64,000 nucleotides of DNA, from contig NZ_JACSQF010000022.1 of NCBI RefSeq assembly GCF_014836755.1, positions 1 through 64,000 on the forward strand. Reading direction: 5' to 3'. This stretch comes from Oerskovia merdavium (GTDB lineage Bacteria; Actinomycetota; Actinomycetes; Actinomycetales; Cellulomonadaceae). This document shows, piece by piece, positions 1 to 8,166 of the stretch (position 1 is its first letter; every line of letters starts with the position of its first letter). The notes below the pieces were generated by a model that saw only the letters and a list, made by a program, of their open reading frames with translations, had not been told where the DNA came from and made no database searches. A program made the position numbers and the translations under genes.

Positions 1-68
1 CCGAGATCACCGCAGCAGCCCTCGTCCTGCTCCACCTTCAACGAGGAACCGCCAAATCAGCCTGGTGA

Positions 69-299
69 GAACACCTCTATGTCCTCGTGCTCATGAGCAA
101 GGCCTCAATGGAATCTGGCTGGGTAGAGGCTGAGTGGATGGCCAGGTACTGGGACGAGGTGAGTGATCGAAAGGTCCGAATTATCCCTGTCCTGCTGGAG
201 GATTGCGGTATCCCAACCCTGCTTCGGGGTAAGAAGTATGCAGACTTCAGGTCTGACTACTCTCTTGGGATTGAAGAAGTTTTCCGAGCGGTTCGCTAG
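69..299 (+). pseudogene. TIR-domain protein, C-terminal remnant
   Basis: The translated segment resembles the C-terminal half of a bacterial TIR domain: a hydrophobic strand, then SKASMESGWVEAEW, then RIIPVLLEDCGIP and a YADFR box close to the end. The N-terminal half with the first strand and the catalytic glutamate region is missing, because an in-frame TGA lies at 66-68. The only start codon before the conserved SK motif is a GTG at 87 with no ribosome binding site. TIR domains serve in NAD-cleaving defence or signalling proteins. By eye the GC content here is near one half, far below the neighbouring genes, which suggests foreign DNA. It may be the end of a gene broken by recombination; the 22 codons before the stop (3-68) were not recognised. 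Confidence 0.6.
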
Positions 300-380
300 T
301 ACCGTTGGTTACTTTGTGGTTGGGCTGGCAGGATGTGAGGATTGGCGCGTCCTGCGTTTCCGGATGTAAAACAGGGGGTG

Positions 381-2027
381 TCAGGTCAGCGCCCGTACCG
401 CCTCGATCGTGTCCGCCTCGTCAGCCGTCTTGTCGTCGCGGTAGCGCAGCACGCGCGCGAACCGCAGCGCGAGCCCGCCCGGGTAGCGCGTGGAGCGTTG
501 GAGCCCGTCGAACGCGATCTCGGCTACCTGCTCGGGCCGCAGGGTCACGACCCAGCCGTCGTCGGCGACCTCGAGCTCGCGGAAGCGCTCGGTCTGCCAG
601 CGCAGCATCTCGTCGGTCATGCCCTTGAACGTCTTGCCGAGCATCACGAACCCGCCGGTCTGGGGGTCGCGCGCGCCCAGGTGGATGTTGGACAGCAGGC
701 CCGTCCGGCGCCCTGAGCCACGTTCGACCGCGAGCACCACGAGGTCGAGCGTGTGCCGCGGCTTGACCTTGACCCATCCCGCGCCGCGTCGCCCGGCCGC
801 GTAGGGAGCGTCGAGCGACTTCACGACGACGCCCTCGTCGCCCTCGCGCACCGTCTCGAGGAAGTACTGGGTCGCCGCGCCAACGGATGAGGTCGTGAGG
901 CGCCGGACCCTGAAGGAGTCTGCGACGCGGTCCAGCACGACGAGCCGCTCACGCAGCGGGGTGTCGATCAGGTCGCGACCGTCCGCGTGGAGCACGTCGA
1001 AGAAGTACGGGCGCAGCGCGAGCGCCCCGGCAAGCGTGGCATCCTCGGCCTCGGCCTCGGCGTCCGGAGCACCGGGGGCGTCGCGCGTGGCCGAGCGGGC
1101 GGCCGTCTCCTGGAAGGGTCTGGCCACCCCGTCCGGCCCGACGACGAGGGCCTCGCCGTCCAGCACGAACCGCTCCGAGGCCAGGGAACGGGCGTCCGCG
1201 ACGATCTCGGGGACGCGCGAGGTGATGTCGTCGAGCGAGCGCGTGAAGACCCGAACCTGGTCGCCGTCGCGGTGGACCTGGATGCGGATGCCGTCGAGCT
1301 TGACGTCGACCGACACCTGGTGCTCCCGGTCGTCGGTCTCGGCCGAGACACCGAGCTTGTCGAACGCCGCCGCGACGTCGGGGGCCGACTGCGCGAGCAT
1401 CGGTCGCACGGGGCGCCCCACCTCGAGGCCGAACCCTGCCAGCGCGGTGAGCGCCGCCGTCGGGCCGTCTGCCTCGAGCGCCGCCCGCGCGACCGGGCCC
1501 GACGCCCCGCACAGCATGGCCGCGCGGCGCACCGCGTCGACCGGGACGCCCGCTGCCTCGGCGACCGCGTCGACGACCAGCGCGTCGAGCGCTCCTTGCC
1601 GCAAATCGCCCGCGACCAGCCCGCGCAGGAACGACTGCTCGCGCTCGGTGGCCGCAGCGAACAACGCCGTGGCCGCCGCGGACCTGGCCGTGTCCGAGCC
1701 GGGTCCCGCGAGGCCAGCCATGTGCTCGAAGGCTGCGTCGACCGCCGCGACCGTGAGAGTCGGCGTCGTGGCAGGCGGGGGGAGCGAGCGCAGCGAGGCC
1801 CAGCCGAGCCCCGTGCGTCGTTGCCGGAGCTCGCCCGCGAGGTAGGACACGACGATCTCGACGTCGTCCCCGGCGCCGGCCGTGCGCTCGGGAGCGTCGG
1901 TTGCCTCGCTCACCGCAGCGTCCTGGGCGGCCCGGCGCAGCAGGTCGGCGATCGCCGCGCGCTTGGCGAGGCGCGAGCGGGTGCCGGCGACGGCGTCGGA
2001 CGTGGCGGCGACCTCGGCGAGCAGCAT
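381..2027 (-). CDS. ligB: ATP-dependent DNA ligase
   Basis: Joins DNA nicks using ATP; in actinobacteria such enzymes act beside the essential NAD-dependent LigA, in repair. The 548 residues show an N-terminal helical DNA-binding region (about 1-205), then the nucleotidyltransferase core. Motif I is [10 protein letters not shown] with the adenylated lysine at K243, motif III is FVLDGEALV, motif IV is EGVVVKS and motif V is [15 protein letters not shown]; a C-terminal OB domain follows. Length and order match mycobacterial LigB (about 500 residues). The ATG at 2027 is preceded by GGGAGGATG at good spacing. It is transcribed toward the TIR remnant and away from the dehydrogenase. The N-terminal 50 residues are alanine-rich and poorly conserved-looking. 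Confidence 0.9.
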   Translation of the reverse strand: MLLAEVAATSDAVAGTRSRLAKRAAIADLLRRAAQDAAVSEATDAPERTAGAGDDVEIVVSYLAGELRQRRTGLGWASLRSLPPPATTPTLTVAAVDAAFEHMAGLAGPGSDTARSAAATALFAAATEREQSFLRGLVAGDLRQGALDALVVDAVAEAAGVPVDAVRRAAMLCGASGPVARAALEADGPTAALTALAGFGLEVGRPVRPMLAQSAPDVAAAFDKLGVSAETDDREHQVSVDVKLDGIRIQVHRDGDQVRVFTRSLDDITSRVPEIVADARSLASERFVLDGEALVVGPDGVARPFQETAARSATRDAPGAPDAEAEAEDATLAGALALRPYFFDVLHADGRDLIDTPLRERLVVLDRVADSFRVRRLTTSSVGAATQYFLETVREGDEGVVVKSLDAPYAAGRRGAGWVKVKPRHTLDLVVLAVERGSGRRTGLLSNIHLGARDPQTGGFVMLGKTFKGMTDEMLRWQTERFRELEVADDGWVVTLRPEQVAEIAFDGLQRSTRYPGGLALRFARVLRYRDDKTADEADTIEAVRALT

Positions 2028-2141
2028 GTCTCATCCTCCCGCCGCTCCCGCGCCCTCGCGCGGGCTGTCGGCACCCCGCGCCGGGCGACGCCGCGACCAC
2101 GTGGCTACGCTGGCGGACGACCGTCGACGAAGGAGTGGGAC

Positions 2142-2957
2142 GTGGAGATCTCGGGCAAGGTCGCGCTGGTGACCGGAGGGGCCTCGGGCCTGGGGCGGGC
2201 GACCGTCGAGGAGCTGGTCGGCGCCGGGGCGCGGGTCGTGGTCGCGGACCTGCCTGGCTCGCCCGGCCAGGCGCTCGCGGACTCCCTGGGCGATGCGGTG
2301 CGGTTCGTGCCGACCGACGTCACGAGCGAGGACGACGTGTCCCGGGCCCTCGACGCGGCTGCGGACCTGGGCGGGCTGCACGTCGCGGTGAGCTGCGCGG
2401 GGATCGTGCTCGCGCGGCGCGTGCTCGGCAGGAACGGGGTGCACGACCTGGCGTCGTTCGCGAAGGTCGTGAGCGTGAACCTCGTCGGGACGTTCAACGT
2501 CGCGCGGCTCGCGGCCGAGCGCATGGTCGCGCTGGACGGCCCGGCCAGCGCGGACGGAATGGACGGTGCAGCGGCCGACCGCACGAGCGGCGAGGCCCCC
2601 GAGGAGCGCGGGGTGATCGTGAATACCGCGTCGGTCGCGGCGTTCGACGGTCAGGTGGGCCAGGCCGCGTACGCGGCCTCGAAGGGCGGGGTCGCGGCCA
2701 TGACGCTGCCGCTCGCGCGTGACCTCGCGGACCTGCGCATCCGTGTCATGACGATCGCGCCGGGCATCTTCAGCACGCCCATGATGGCGTCGTTGCCCGC
2801 GGAAGCCCAGGAGTCGCTCGCGGCCCAGGTGCCGCACCCGCGGCGGCTCGGACGCCCGGAGGAGTTCGCGCGCCTGGTCCGCACGATCGTCGAGAACCCC
2901 ATGCTCAACGGCGAGGTGATCCGCCTCGACGGCGGCATCCGGATGGCGCCGCGCTGA
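2142..2957 (+). CDS. SDR-family 3-hydroxyacyl-CoA dehydrogenase (HSD17B10-like)
   Basis: NAD(P)-dependent oxidoreductase of the short-chain dehydrogenase family, closest by eye to type II 3-hydroxyacyl-CoA dehydrogenases that act in fatty acid or branched-chain acyl-CoA oxidation. The 271 residues contain the Rossmann motif TGGASGLG at 11-18, SCAGI at 84-88 in place of NNAG, catalytic Ser164 and the YxxxK pair Tyr177/Lys181, then the APGIF segment usual in this subgroup. The GTG at 2142 is chosen because AAGGAG lies just upstream and the protein then begins at the first Rossmann strand; the reading frame stays open much further upstream only because of GC bias. A TACGCT -10-like hexamer sits at 2106-2111. 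An Asp/Ala-rich loop (about 134-152) is longer than usual. Confidence 0.85.
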   Translation: MEISGKVALVTGGASGLGRATVEELVGAGARVVVADLPGSPGQALADSLGDAVRFVPTDVTSEDDVSRALDAAADLGGLHVAVSCAGIVLARRVLGRNGVHDLASFAKVVSVNLVGTFNVARLAAERMVALDGPASADGMDGAAADRTSGEAPEERGVIVNTASVAAFDGQVGQAAYAASKGGVAAMTLPLARDLADLRIRVMTIAPGIFSTPMMASLPAEAQESLAAQVPHPRRLGRPEEFARLVRTIVENPMLNGEVIRLDGGIRMAPR

Positions 2958-2976
2958 CCCGCCAGGGTGCTGGCCC

Positions 2977-3063
2977 GCGAGGTAGAACCTGGTGCGCGAG
3001 GTAGAACCGTCTGCGCGAGGTAGAACCCGCCGCGTCCTACCTCGCGCAGACGGTTCTACCTCG
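2977..3063. repeat. CGAGGTAGA inverted repeat, copy A
   Basis: Three tandem copies of GCGAGGTAGAACC (2977, 2996, 3015) are followed by their inverted complement. The arms 2997-3023 and 3037-3063 are a perfect 27-bp inverted repeat around a 13-nt loop. It lies 20 nt after the dehydrogenase stop and could end transcription. It is the longest perfect copy of a family found again at 14830, 16146 and 17452. Confidence 0.9.
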
Positions 3064-3189
3064 GCACCGGGAAACGTCCGGTCGAGCACACGCCCGACGG
3101 CGGCCCTCACCTCCGATGTCCGTTTCAGCCAGGTTCACGTCTCAATCTCTACTGAATCGGTCCAGAATGCGGACTGTTCGCCGAAGTCG

Positions 3190-3218
3190 TTGACACTCCC
3201 CGGACCCCGGCATACATT
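3190..3218 (+). promoter_or_regulatory. Sigma-70-type promoter of the sulfur block
   Basis: A consensus -35 TTGACA (3190-3195), 17-nt spacer and -10 TACATT (3213-3218). Predicted start of transcription is near 3225, about 64 nt before the leader peptide start. It is one of the best promoter matches in the window and sits in a comparatively AT-rich stretch. Confidence 0.7.
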
Positions 3219-3288
3219 CCGGGCCATCGGCAGACACCACCGTCCGCCGCACCGAAGCACCGAAGCACCGCCGACCCGAGGAGGACCC

Positions 3289-3411
3289 GTGGACATCAGC
3301 AGCACGCTCGTCCTCGCGTCCGCAGGGGCGGCGCGGGGAGCCGTGGCTCCCGCCCGTCGAATGTGTTGTTCCCCCGGGCGCCCCGTCGTCCCGGGCCGCG
3401 TCTGTTGTTGA
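3289..3411 (+). CDS. Cysteine-rich leader peptide
   Basis: A 40-codon frame starts at GTG 3289 behind a strong GAGGAGG ribosome binding site and ends in RRMCCSPGRPVVPGRVCC, so two tandem TGT-TGT pairs occur, the second immediately before TGA. A shorter start at the ATG just before the first Cys pair is possible. In mycobacteria, short upstream frames rich in cysteine codons are established as cysteine-responsive attenuators of downstream operons. Placement between a good promoter and a block of sulfur-type monooxygenases fits that role. The peptide itself probably has no function; ribosome stalling at Cys codons would be the signal. The cysteine codons use TGT four times, in a genome where third-position C dominates. 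Confidence 0.65.
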   Translation: MDISSTLVLASAGAARGAVAPARRMCCSPGRPVVPGRVCC

Positions 3412-3657
3412 GCCTGCGCTCCTCCTGACGCCTCCCGAGCCGAGCCGGCTCGCCCCTGAACCGCCCTGCCCCTGACACGGGTCGCCGCGGCCTGCCGGTC
3501 CTCCGGCCTGCCTCGACCTCCCGTCTCCGGCCCGACGGTCCACCTGCTGCACCCCCACCTGCACCCGCAGTGCTCGCGACCCGCCGCGGCCTTCCGCCGA
3601 CCTCGGCGACCGCGGCCCCGCGACCCCCGCACCCGACCTCCCGGAGTGGAACGACCC
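3412..3657 (+). promoter_or_regulatory. C-rich untranslated region after the leader peptide
   Basis: This 246-nt stretch carries no convincing gene. It is strongly C-rich and G-poor in parts (for example 3535-3570), a composition known for Rho loading sites, and it holds several short complementary GC blocks. It would be the effector region of a cysteine attenuator, by Rho access or by hiding the next ribosome binding site. This is inference; no single clear terminator hairpin with a T-run is visible. Confidence 0.4.
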
Positions 3658-4926
3658 ATGCCTGACTCGAACCTGACCTCGCTGTTCGCCCCCGCCTCCT
3701 CGTCCGCCGAGCAGCGGGACGACCGGCCTTCCGGCCGAACGGTCGACGTGCTCGACGCGCTCGACGACCAGCTCGACGAGGCGCCGCGCCGCTCGGCCCA
3801 CCTCGGGGTCGACCTGTCCGACGCCGGAGCACGAGCGGGCGCCTGGCGCGCCGTGGGGTCCGAGTCGCCCCGCCTGTTCGACGGCCAGCGCCTCCAGGAG
3901 CTCGTCGCCACGGCCCAGCGCGGCGTGCTCGACTTCGCGCTGTTCGACGACTCCTTCTCGCTCCAGCCGACGCGCAACACCACGCTGCGCGGGCGGCTCG
4001 ACGCGGCCCTCGTGGCCTCGCGCCTCGCGCCCCGCTCGGCGGGGATCGGGCTCGTCGCGACGGTCGACACGACGCACACCGAGCCGTTCCACGTCTCCAA
4101 GGCGATCGCGACGATCGACCACGTGAGCGCAGGCCGCGCGGCCTGGCAGGTGGGCTGGTCGACGACCGAGGCCGGTGCCGCGCTGTTCGGGCGCAAGGAC
4201 GCCCAGGCCACCGCCGACGCGGTCGCCGAGGCCGAGGAGGCCATCGAGGTCGTGAGCCGGCTCTGGGACAGCTGGGAGGACGACGCCGAGATCCGCGACG
4301 TCGCATCGGGTCGTTTCGTCGACCGCGACAAGCTTCACTACGTCGACTACGACGGCGTCCGGTTCGCCGTGAAGGGCCCGTCGATCACGCCGCGCTCGCC
4401 CCAGGCCCAGCCCCCGGTCGTCGTCCGCGGCGACTCCGCGGAGGCGCTGGCCCTCGCAGGCCGCCGCGCCGACGTCGTGCGGGTGCGTGCCACCACGCTC
4501 GACGGGGCACGGGCGCTGCGCGACCAGGTGCGTGCCGCGGCCGCCGAGGCGGGCCGCAACCCCGACGACCTGCGTGTGCTCGTCGACGTCTACGCCGTGA
4601 TCGGCCAGGACCGTGCGAGCGCCCAGGCGCGCCTCGACCTCCTCGAAGGGCTCGAGGGCATCACGTGGGACACCGGGTCGCTCACGCACGTGGGCACGGC
4701 CCGCGACCTCGCCGAGGTCGTCGAGGAGTGGTTCGACGCGGGTGCGGCCGACGGCTTCACGATCCGGCCCTCGTCGCTGCGCACCGACCTCGACGCCCTG
4801 GTCGACGACGTCGTCCCGCTGCTCCAGGAGGCCGGCGTCTTCCGCTCGGCCTACCCGGGATCGACCCTGCGGGACACCCTGGGGCTCGCCCGCCCCGCCA
4901 ACCGCTACGCCGCCGCGATCGCCTGA
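3658..4926 (+). CDS. LLM class flavin-dependent oxidoreductase (1)
   Basis: Luciferase-like TIM-barrel monooxygenase that would use FMNH2 from a separate reductase. The 422-residue protein shows FDDSFSL in an early strand, the barrel segment IGLVATVDTTHTEPFHVSKAIATID, GRAAWQVGWS (substrate/FMN region) and a C-terminal block GFTIRPSSLRTDLD followed by FRSAYPGSTLRDTLGL, a tail shared with the next gene. An N-terminal extension of about 45 residues precedes the barrel. ATG 3658 is chosen over GTG 3646 because the CCGGAG site is then upstream. It is the first structural gene after the Cys leader, and 12 nt separate it from the next LLM gene. Family members oxidise organosulfur compounds, amines or chelators; the substrate is unknown here. 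Confidence 0.85.
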   Translation: MPDSNLTSLFAPASSSAEQRDDRPSGRTVDVLDALDDQLDEAPRRSAHLGVDLSDAGARAGAWRAVGSESPRLFDGQRLQELVATAQRGVLDFALFDDSFSLQPTRNTTLRGRLDAALVASRLAPRSAGIGLVATVDTTHTEPFHVSKAIATIDHVSAGRAAWQVGWSTTEAGAALFGRKDAQATADAVAEAEEAIEVVSRLWDSWEDDAEIRDVASGRFVDRDKLHYVDYDGVRFAVKGPSITPRSPQAQPPVVVRGDSAEALALAGRRADVVRVRATTLDGARALRDQVRAAAAEAGRNPDDLRVLVDVYAVIGQDRASAQARLDLLEGLEGITWDTGSLTHVGTARDLAEVVEEWFDAGAADGFTIRPSSLRTDLDALVDDVVPLLQEAGVFRSAYPGSTLRDTLGLARPANRYAAAIA

Positions 4927-4938
4927 GGACCCGCCACC

Positions 4939-6378
4939 ATGACGAACCCCACCCCCGCCTCGACGGCCCGTTCGCGCGACGGTCGTCCCCGCAAGCAGAT
5001 CCACCTGGGCGCCCACTTCCCGGGCGTCAACAACACGACCGTGTGGAGCGACCCCGCCTCGCGCAGCCAGATCGACTTCAGCTCGTTCGAATACCTCGCC
5101 CGCCGGGCCGAGGAGGCCAAGCTCGACTTCTTCTTCCTCGCCGAGGGCCTGCGCCTGCGCGAGCACAAGGGGCAGATCCACGACCTCGACGTCGTGGGCC
5201 GTCCCGACACGCTCCCCGTGCTCGCGGCCCTCGCCGCGGTCACCGACCGCCTGGGCCTCGCGGGCACGGTCAACACGACCTTCAACGAGCCCTACGAGCT
5301 GGCGCGCCAGTTCGCGAGCCTCGACATCCTGTCCGGCGGTCGCGCGGCCTGGAACCTCGTCACGAGCCCCGACGCCTTCACGGGCGCGAACTTCCGCCGC
5401 GGCGGGTTCCTGCCCTACGAGGAGCGGTACGAGCGCGCGGGCGAGCTCGTGGCCCTGGCCCGGCAGCTCTGGGACTCGTGGGACGACGACGCGGTGGACA
5501 CCGAGGACGGCCTCGTGCGGCCCGGTGGGGTGCGCCCGGTCGCGCACCACGGCAAGCACTTCGAGGTGTCCGGCCGGTTCGAGACCCCGCGCGGCCCCCA
5601 GGGGCACCCGGTCCTGTTCCAGGCGGGCGACTCGGCCGACGGGCGCGACTTCGCGGCCGCGACGGCCGACGTCGTCTTCTCGGCGCACTCGGCGTTCGAG
5701 GACGGCCAGGCGTTCTACGCCGACGTGAAGTCCCGCCTCGCGGCCCACGGCCGCGACCGCGACTCGCTCAAGATCCTCCCGGCCACGGTCGTGGTCCTGG
5801 GCGACACGGCCGAGGAGGCCGCCGAGCGCGCTCGGGAGATCCGCCTCCAGCAGGTGCCGGGCCGGACCGCGATCGCGTTCCTCGAGCAGGTCTGGGGTCG
5901 CGACCTCACGGCCTACGACCCCGAGGGCCCGCTGCCCGACGTCGAGCCCGACCTCGAGCACCTCAGCATCACGCGCGGCCGGGTCCGGCACATCAGCGAT
6001 CCAGGCCCCGTGGTCCGCGGCTGGCGCGAGAAGGCCGCGGCCAACGGTTGGTCCATCCGCGACCTCGTGATCGAGGTGTCGGGGCGCGGCGGGTTCGTCG
6101 GCACGGCCCAGCAGGTCGCGGACGACATCGACCGGCACGTCCAGGAGGACGCGTCCGACGGCTTCATCCTCGTCCCGCACCTGACGCCCGCAGGGCTCGA
6201 CGACGTGTTCGACCAGGTCGTGCCGCTGCTCCAGGAGCGCGGCTCGTTCCGCACCGAGTACACGGGCACGACGCTCCGCGAGCACCTCGGGCTCGAACGC
6301 CCCGAGGCCGGGACCGTTCCTGCCCCCGCGGGCGACACGGTCGCGGCCGGGGCGATCAGCTCGGCCCGCCCGAGCTGA
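4939..6378 (+). CDS. NtaA/SnaA/DszA-family monooxygenase (LLM 2)
   Basis: Predicted FMNH2-dependent monooxygenase of the nitrilotriacetate monooxygenase A / dibenzothiophene sulfone monooxygenase group. Typical segments are IHLGAHFPGVNNTTVW (21-36), FFFLAEGLRLREH, TVNTTFNEPYELARQFASLD and GRAAWNLVTS (134-143), followed by GGFLPYEERYERAGE. At 479 residues it has normal length for this subgroup. In Bacillus a homologous enzyme (YtnJ/SnaB) acts in salvage of S-modified cysteines, which fits the acetyltransferases and amino acid transporter nearby. It follows LLM 1 by 12 nt and is clearly cotranscribed. The tail repeats the LLM 1 ending: a strand, FRTEYTG, then LREHLGL. Confidence 0.88.
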   Translation: MTNPTPASTARSRDGRPRKQIHLGAHFPGVNNTTVWSDPASRSQIDFSSFEYLARRAEEAKLDFFFLAEGLRLREHKGQIHDLDVVGRPDTLPVLAALAAVTDRLGLAGTVNTTFNEPYELARQFASLDILSGGRAAWNLVTSPDAFTGANFRRGGFLPYEERYERAGELVALARQLWDSWDDDAVDTEDGLVRPGGVRPVAHHGKHFEVSGRFETPRGPQGHPVLFQAGDSADGRDFAAATADVVFSAHSAFEDGQAFYADVKSRLAAHGRDRDSLKILPATVVVLGDTAEEAAERAREIRLQQVPGRTAIAFLEQVWGRDLTAYDPEGPLPDVEPDLEHLSITRGRVRHISDPGPVVRGWREKAAANGWSIRDLVIEVSGRGGFVGTAQQVADDIDRHVQEDASDGFILVPHLTPAGLDDVFDQVVPLLQERGSFRTEYTGTTLREHLGLERPEAGTVPAPAGDTVAAGAISSARPS

Positions 6379-6424
6379 ACCCCGCAGCACCCGACCGTCC
6401 GACCACCAGCCCTGAAGGAGCATC

Positions 6425-7369
6425 ATGACGACGAGCACCACCACCCCGACCGACGTCGCCACGCGCGGCCGCCACGTCGCGGCGCCCGCCCCGACGGGCA
6501 CGTCGACCGGCACCCCGGACGGCGCGGCCGCATGGGCCGCGTGGCACGCCGAGCGCGAGCGGTCGCTGCGCGAGCCGCACGGCTGGCTCACGCTCACCGC
6601 GCTGCACTGGGTCCCGGAGTCCCCGACGACGTTCGCGGGCCTGCCCGGCCAGTGGTGGGCGGACGGCCAGGGCGTGCACCTGCGAGCGGCCGCGGCCGAC
6701 GCGATCGTCCCGGCCGGGAGCCAGGACGCGCTGCGCGGTACGCACGTCCAGGACGTCGCGGAGGGGGCCTCGCGCATCGTCGCGACCTTCGTGCCCGACG
6801 GCGCCGACCCGGCCTCGGCGGTCGCGGTCGAGCTCGTGCGGCGCACCGGGCGCTACGGGCTGCGCGTGCGCGACCCGAGAGCGCGCGCCCGGGTCGCGTT
6901 CGAGGGGGTCCCGACCTTCGCCTACGACCCGGCCTGGGTCCTCGACGCGCCGGTGCGCTGGTACGACGAGCCCGTCGCCGAGGTCGTGGGCGGGGCCCAG
7001 CCGGGGCTGGAGCACCACGTCCAGGTCGTGGGCGAGGTCGACGTGGTCCGCGACGGTGTCACGACGACGCTCCGGCTCACGGGCAAGCCCGGCGGCGGTG
7101 CGACGCTCCTGTTCACGGACCCGGCCCCCGGCGTCGCGGACTGGCGGATCCTGTTCGTCGACCGTGACGCCACGGCGCACGGGAGGGGCGGGGACCTCGC
7201 AGGGGAAGGAGCCGACGGCGACGCGCAGCCTGGGCAGACGCTCCGCCTCGACCTGAACCGCACGCTCAACCTGCCCTACGCCTTCAGCGACTTCGGCACG
7301 TGCCCCCAGCCCGTCGCGGGCAACGTCCTGCCGTTCTCGGTCGAGGCGGGGGAGAAGGTCCCCCGATGA
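6425..7369 (+). CDS. DUF1684 domain-containing protein
   Basis: A 314-residue protein of the DUF1684 family, whose reaction is not known. Recognisable landmarks are HGWLTLTALHW (52-62), a middle segment beginning RYGLRVRDP, TTTLRLTGKPGGGATLLFTDP and the signature tail RTLNLPYAFSDFGTCPQP, ending in NVLPFSVEAGEKVPR. There is no signal peptide or membrane segment; the first 35 residues are a Thr/Pro-rich low-complexity stretch. Its stop overlaps the ATG of the acetyltransferase gene (ATGA at 7366), so the two are translationally coupled. The ribosome binding site GAAGGAG lies just before ATG 6425. Position between monooxygenases and acetyltransferase suggests a role in the same catabolic route. 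Confidence 0.8.
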   Translation: MTTSTTTPTDVATRGRHVAAPAPTGTSTGTPDGAAAWAAWHAERERSLREPHGWLTLTALHWVPESPTTFAGLPGQWWADGQGVHLRAAAADAIVPAGSQDALRGTHVQDVAEGASRIVATFVPDGADPASAVAVELVRRTGRYGLRVRDPRARARVAFEGVPTFAYDPAWVLDAPVRWYDEPVAEVVGGAQPGLEHHVQVVGEVDVVRDGVTTTLRLTGKPGGGATLLFTDPAPGVADWRILFVDRDATAHGRGGDLAGEGADGDAQPGQTLRLDLNRTLNLPYAFSDFGTCPQPVAGNVLPFSVEAGEKVPR

Positions 7370-8070
7370 GCGCGCCCACCACGACGCGGGCCACCACGAC
7401 GCGGGCCGCCACGACCGGACCGGTCGTCGCGCCGTCGGTCGTCCCGTCCGTCGAGGTCCGGTCGGTGACCCTGCACGACCCGCTCGTGCGCCCGCTCCTC
7501 GACGAGCTCGCCCACGAGTACGCCACGCGCTACCGCAGCATCCTCGACGCGGACGAGCTGCGGGCCGAGATGGAGCACTACCCGGCAGCCGACTTCGCGG
7601 CGCCCGACGGCGAGCTCGTCCTGCTCCTCGCGGACGGCGAGCCGGTCGCGGGAGGGGCGTTCCGGCGTCGGGCAGAGCCTGAGCTCGGCGACCCCGCGCG
7701 CCGGACCCGGCCCCAGGCCGGCCCGCACGCCCGCACCGACGCGCACAGCGGTGCGGTCCGCAGCGGTGCCGTCCACAGCGACGACGGCACCCCGCTCGTC
7801 GCGACCGCCGAGCTCAAGCGCATCTGGACGCACTCGGCCCACCGGCGGCGCGGGCTCGCCCGCCAGGTCCTCGTCGAGCTCGAGGACCGCGCTGCCCAGC
7901 GCGGCTACGTGCGGATCTACCTGACGACCGGTCCCCGCCAGCCCGAGGCCGCAGGCCTCTACCTGCGTGCGGGCTACACCCCCTTGTTCGACGTGAGCCG
8001 GGACCCCGAGGAGATCGGACCCCTGGCGTTCGAGAAGTGGCTCTGTCCGCGCGTGTCAGAACCTGCGTGA
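7366..8070 (+). CDS. GNAT family N-acetyltransferase (1)
   Basis: Predicted acetyl-CoA-dependent N-acetyltransferase of 234 residues. The conserved acetyl-CoA core is AELKRIWTHSAHRRRGLARQVL, with the RRRGLA pyrophosphate loop, followed by YLTTGPRQPEAAGLYLRAGYTPL. Between the early strands and this core lies an unusual Ala/Arg/His-rich insertion of about 45 residues containing HSGAVRSGAVHS, probably a surface loop. The start ATG 7366 overlaps the upstream stop. In the Bacillus ytm/sna pathway a GNAT enzyme (SnaA) acetylates S-alkylcysteines before oxidation; a like role is inferred here from context. Its N-terminus MSAPTT is shared with the second GNAT gene at 15363. Confidence 0.8.
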   Translation: MSAPTTTRATTTRAATTGPVVAPSVVPSVEVRSVTLHDPLVRPLLDELAHEYATRYRSILDADELRAEMEHYPAADFAAPDGELVLLLADGEPVAGGAFRRRAEPELGDPARRTRPQAGPHARTDAHSGAVRSGAVHSDDGTPLVATAELKRIWTHSAHRRRGLARQVLVELEDRAAQRGYVRIYLTTGPRQPEAAGLYLRAGYTPLFDVSRDPEEIGPLAFEKWLCPRVSEPA

Positions 8071-8097
8071 CCACCAGGTCCCGCTCGCTCTGACACG
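8052..8097 (+). terminator. Intercistronic hairpin
   Basis: CGTGTCAGA (8052-8060) pairs with TCTGACACG (8089-8097), extended by ACCTG/CAGGT inside, with a 9-nt bulge. It includes the acetyltransferase stop codon and precedes the transporter genes. No T-run follows, so it may trim or stabilise mRNA rather than terminate. Confidence 0.4.
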
Positions 8098-8166
8098 GCA
8101 CGACCCGCCGACCCGGCCCCCTGCCGCGGTCCGCGCCCGACCCCTTCTCACCTGCCCGAGGTCCCC

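Noticed and set aside
87-299. Complete 70-residue TIR gene starting at GTG 87
   Set aside because: No ribosome site, and TIR homology continues upstream of the GTG until the in-frame stop, so it is a truncated remnant.
3142-6846. A 1234-codon open frame on the minus strand opposite LLM 1 and LLM 2
   Set aside because: Same reason; both plus-strand genes have full family motifs, ribosome sites and tight spacing.
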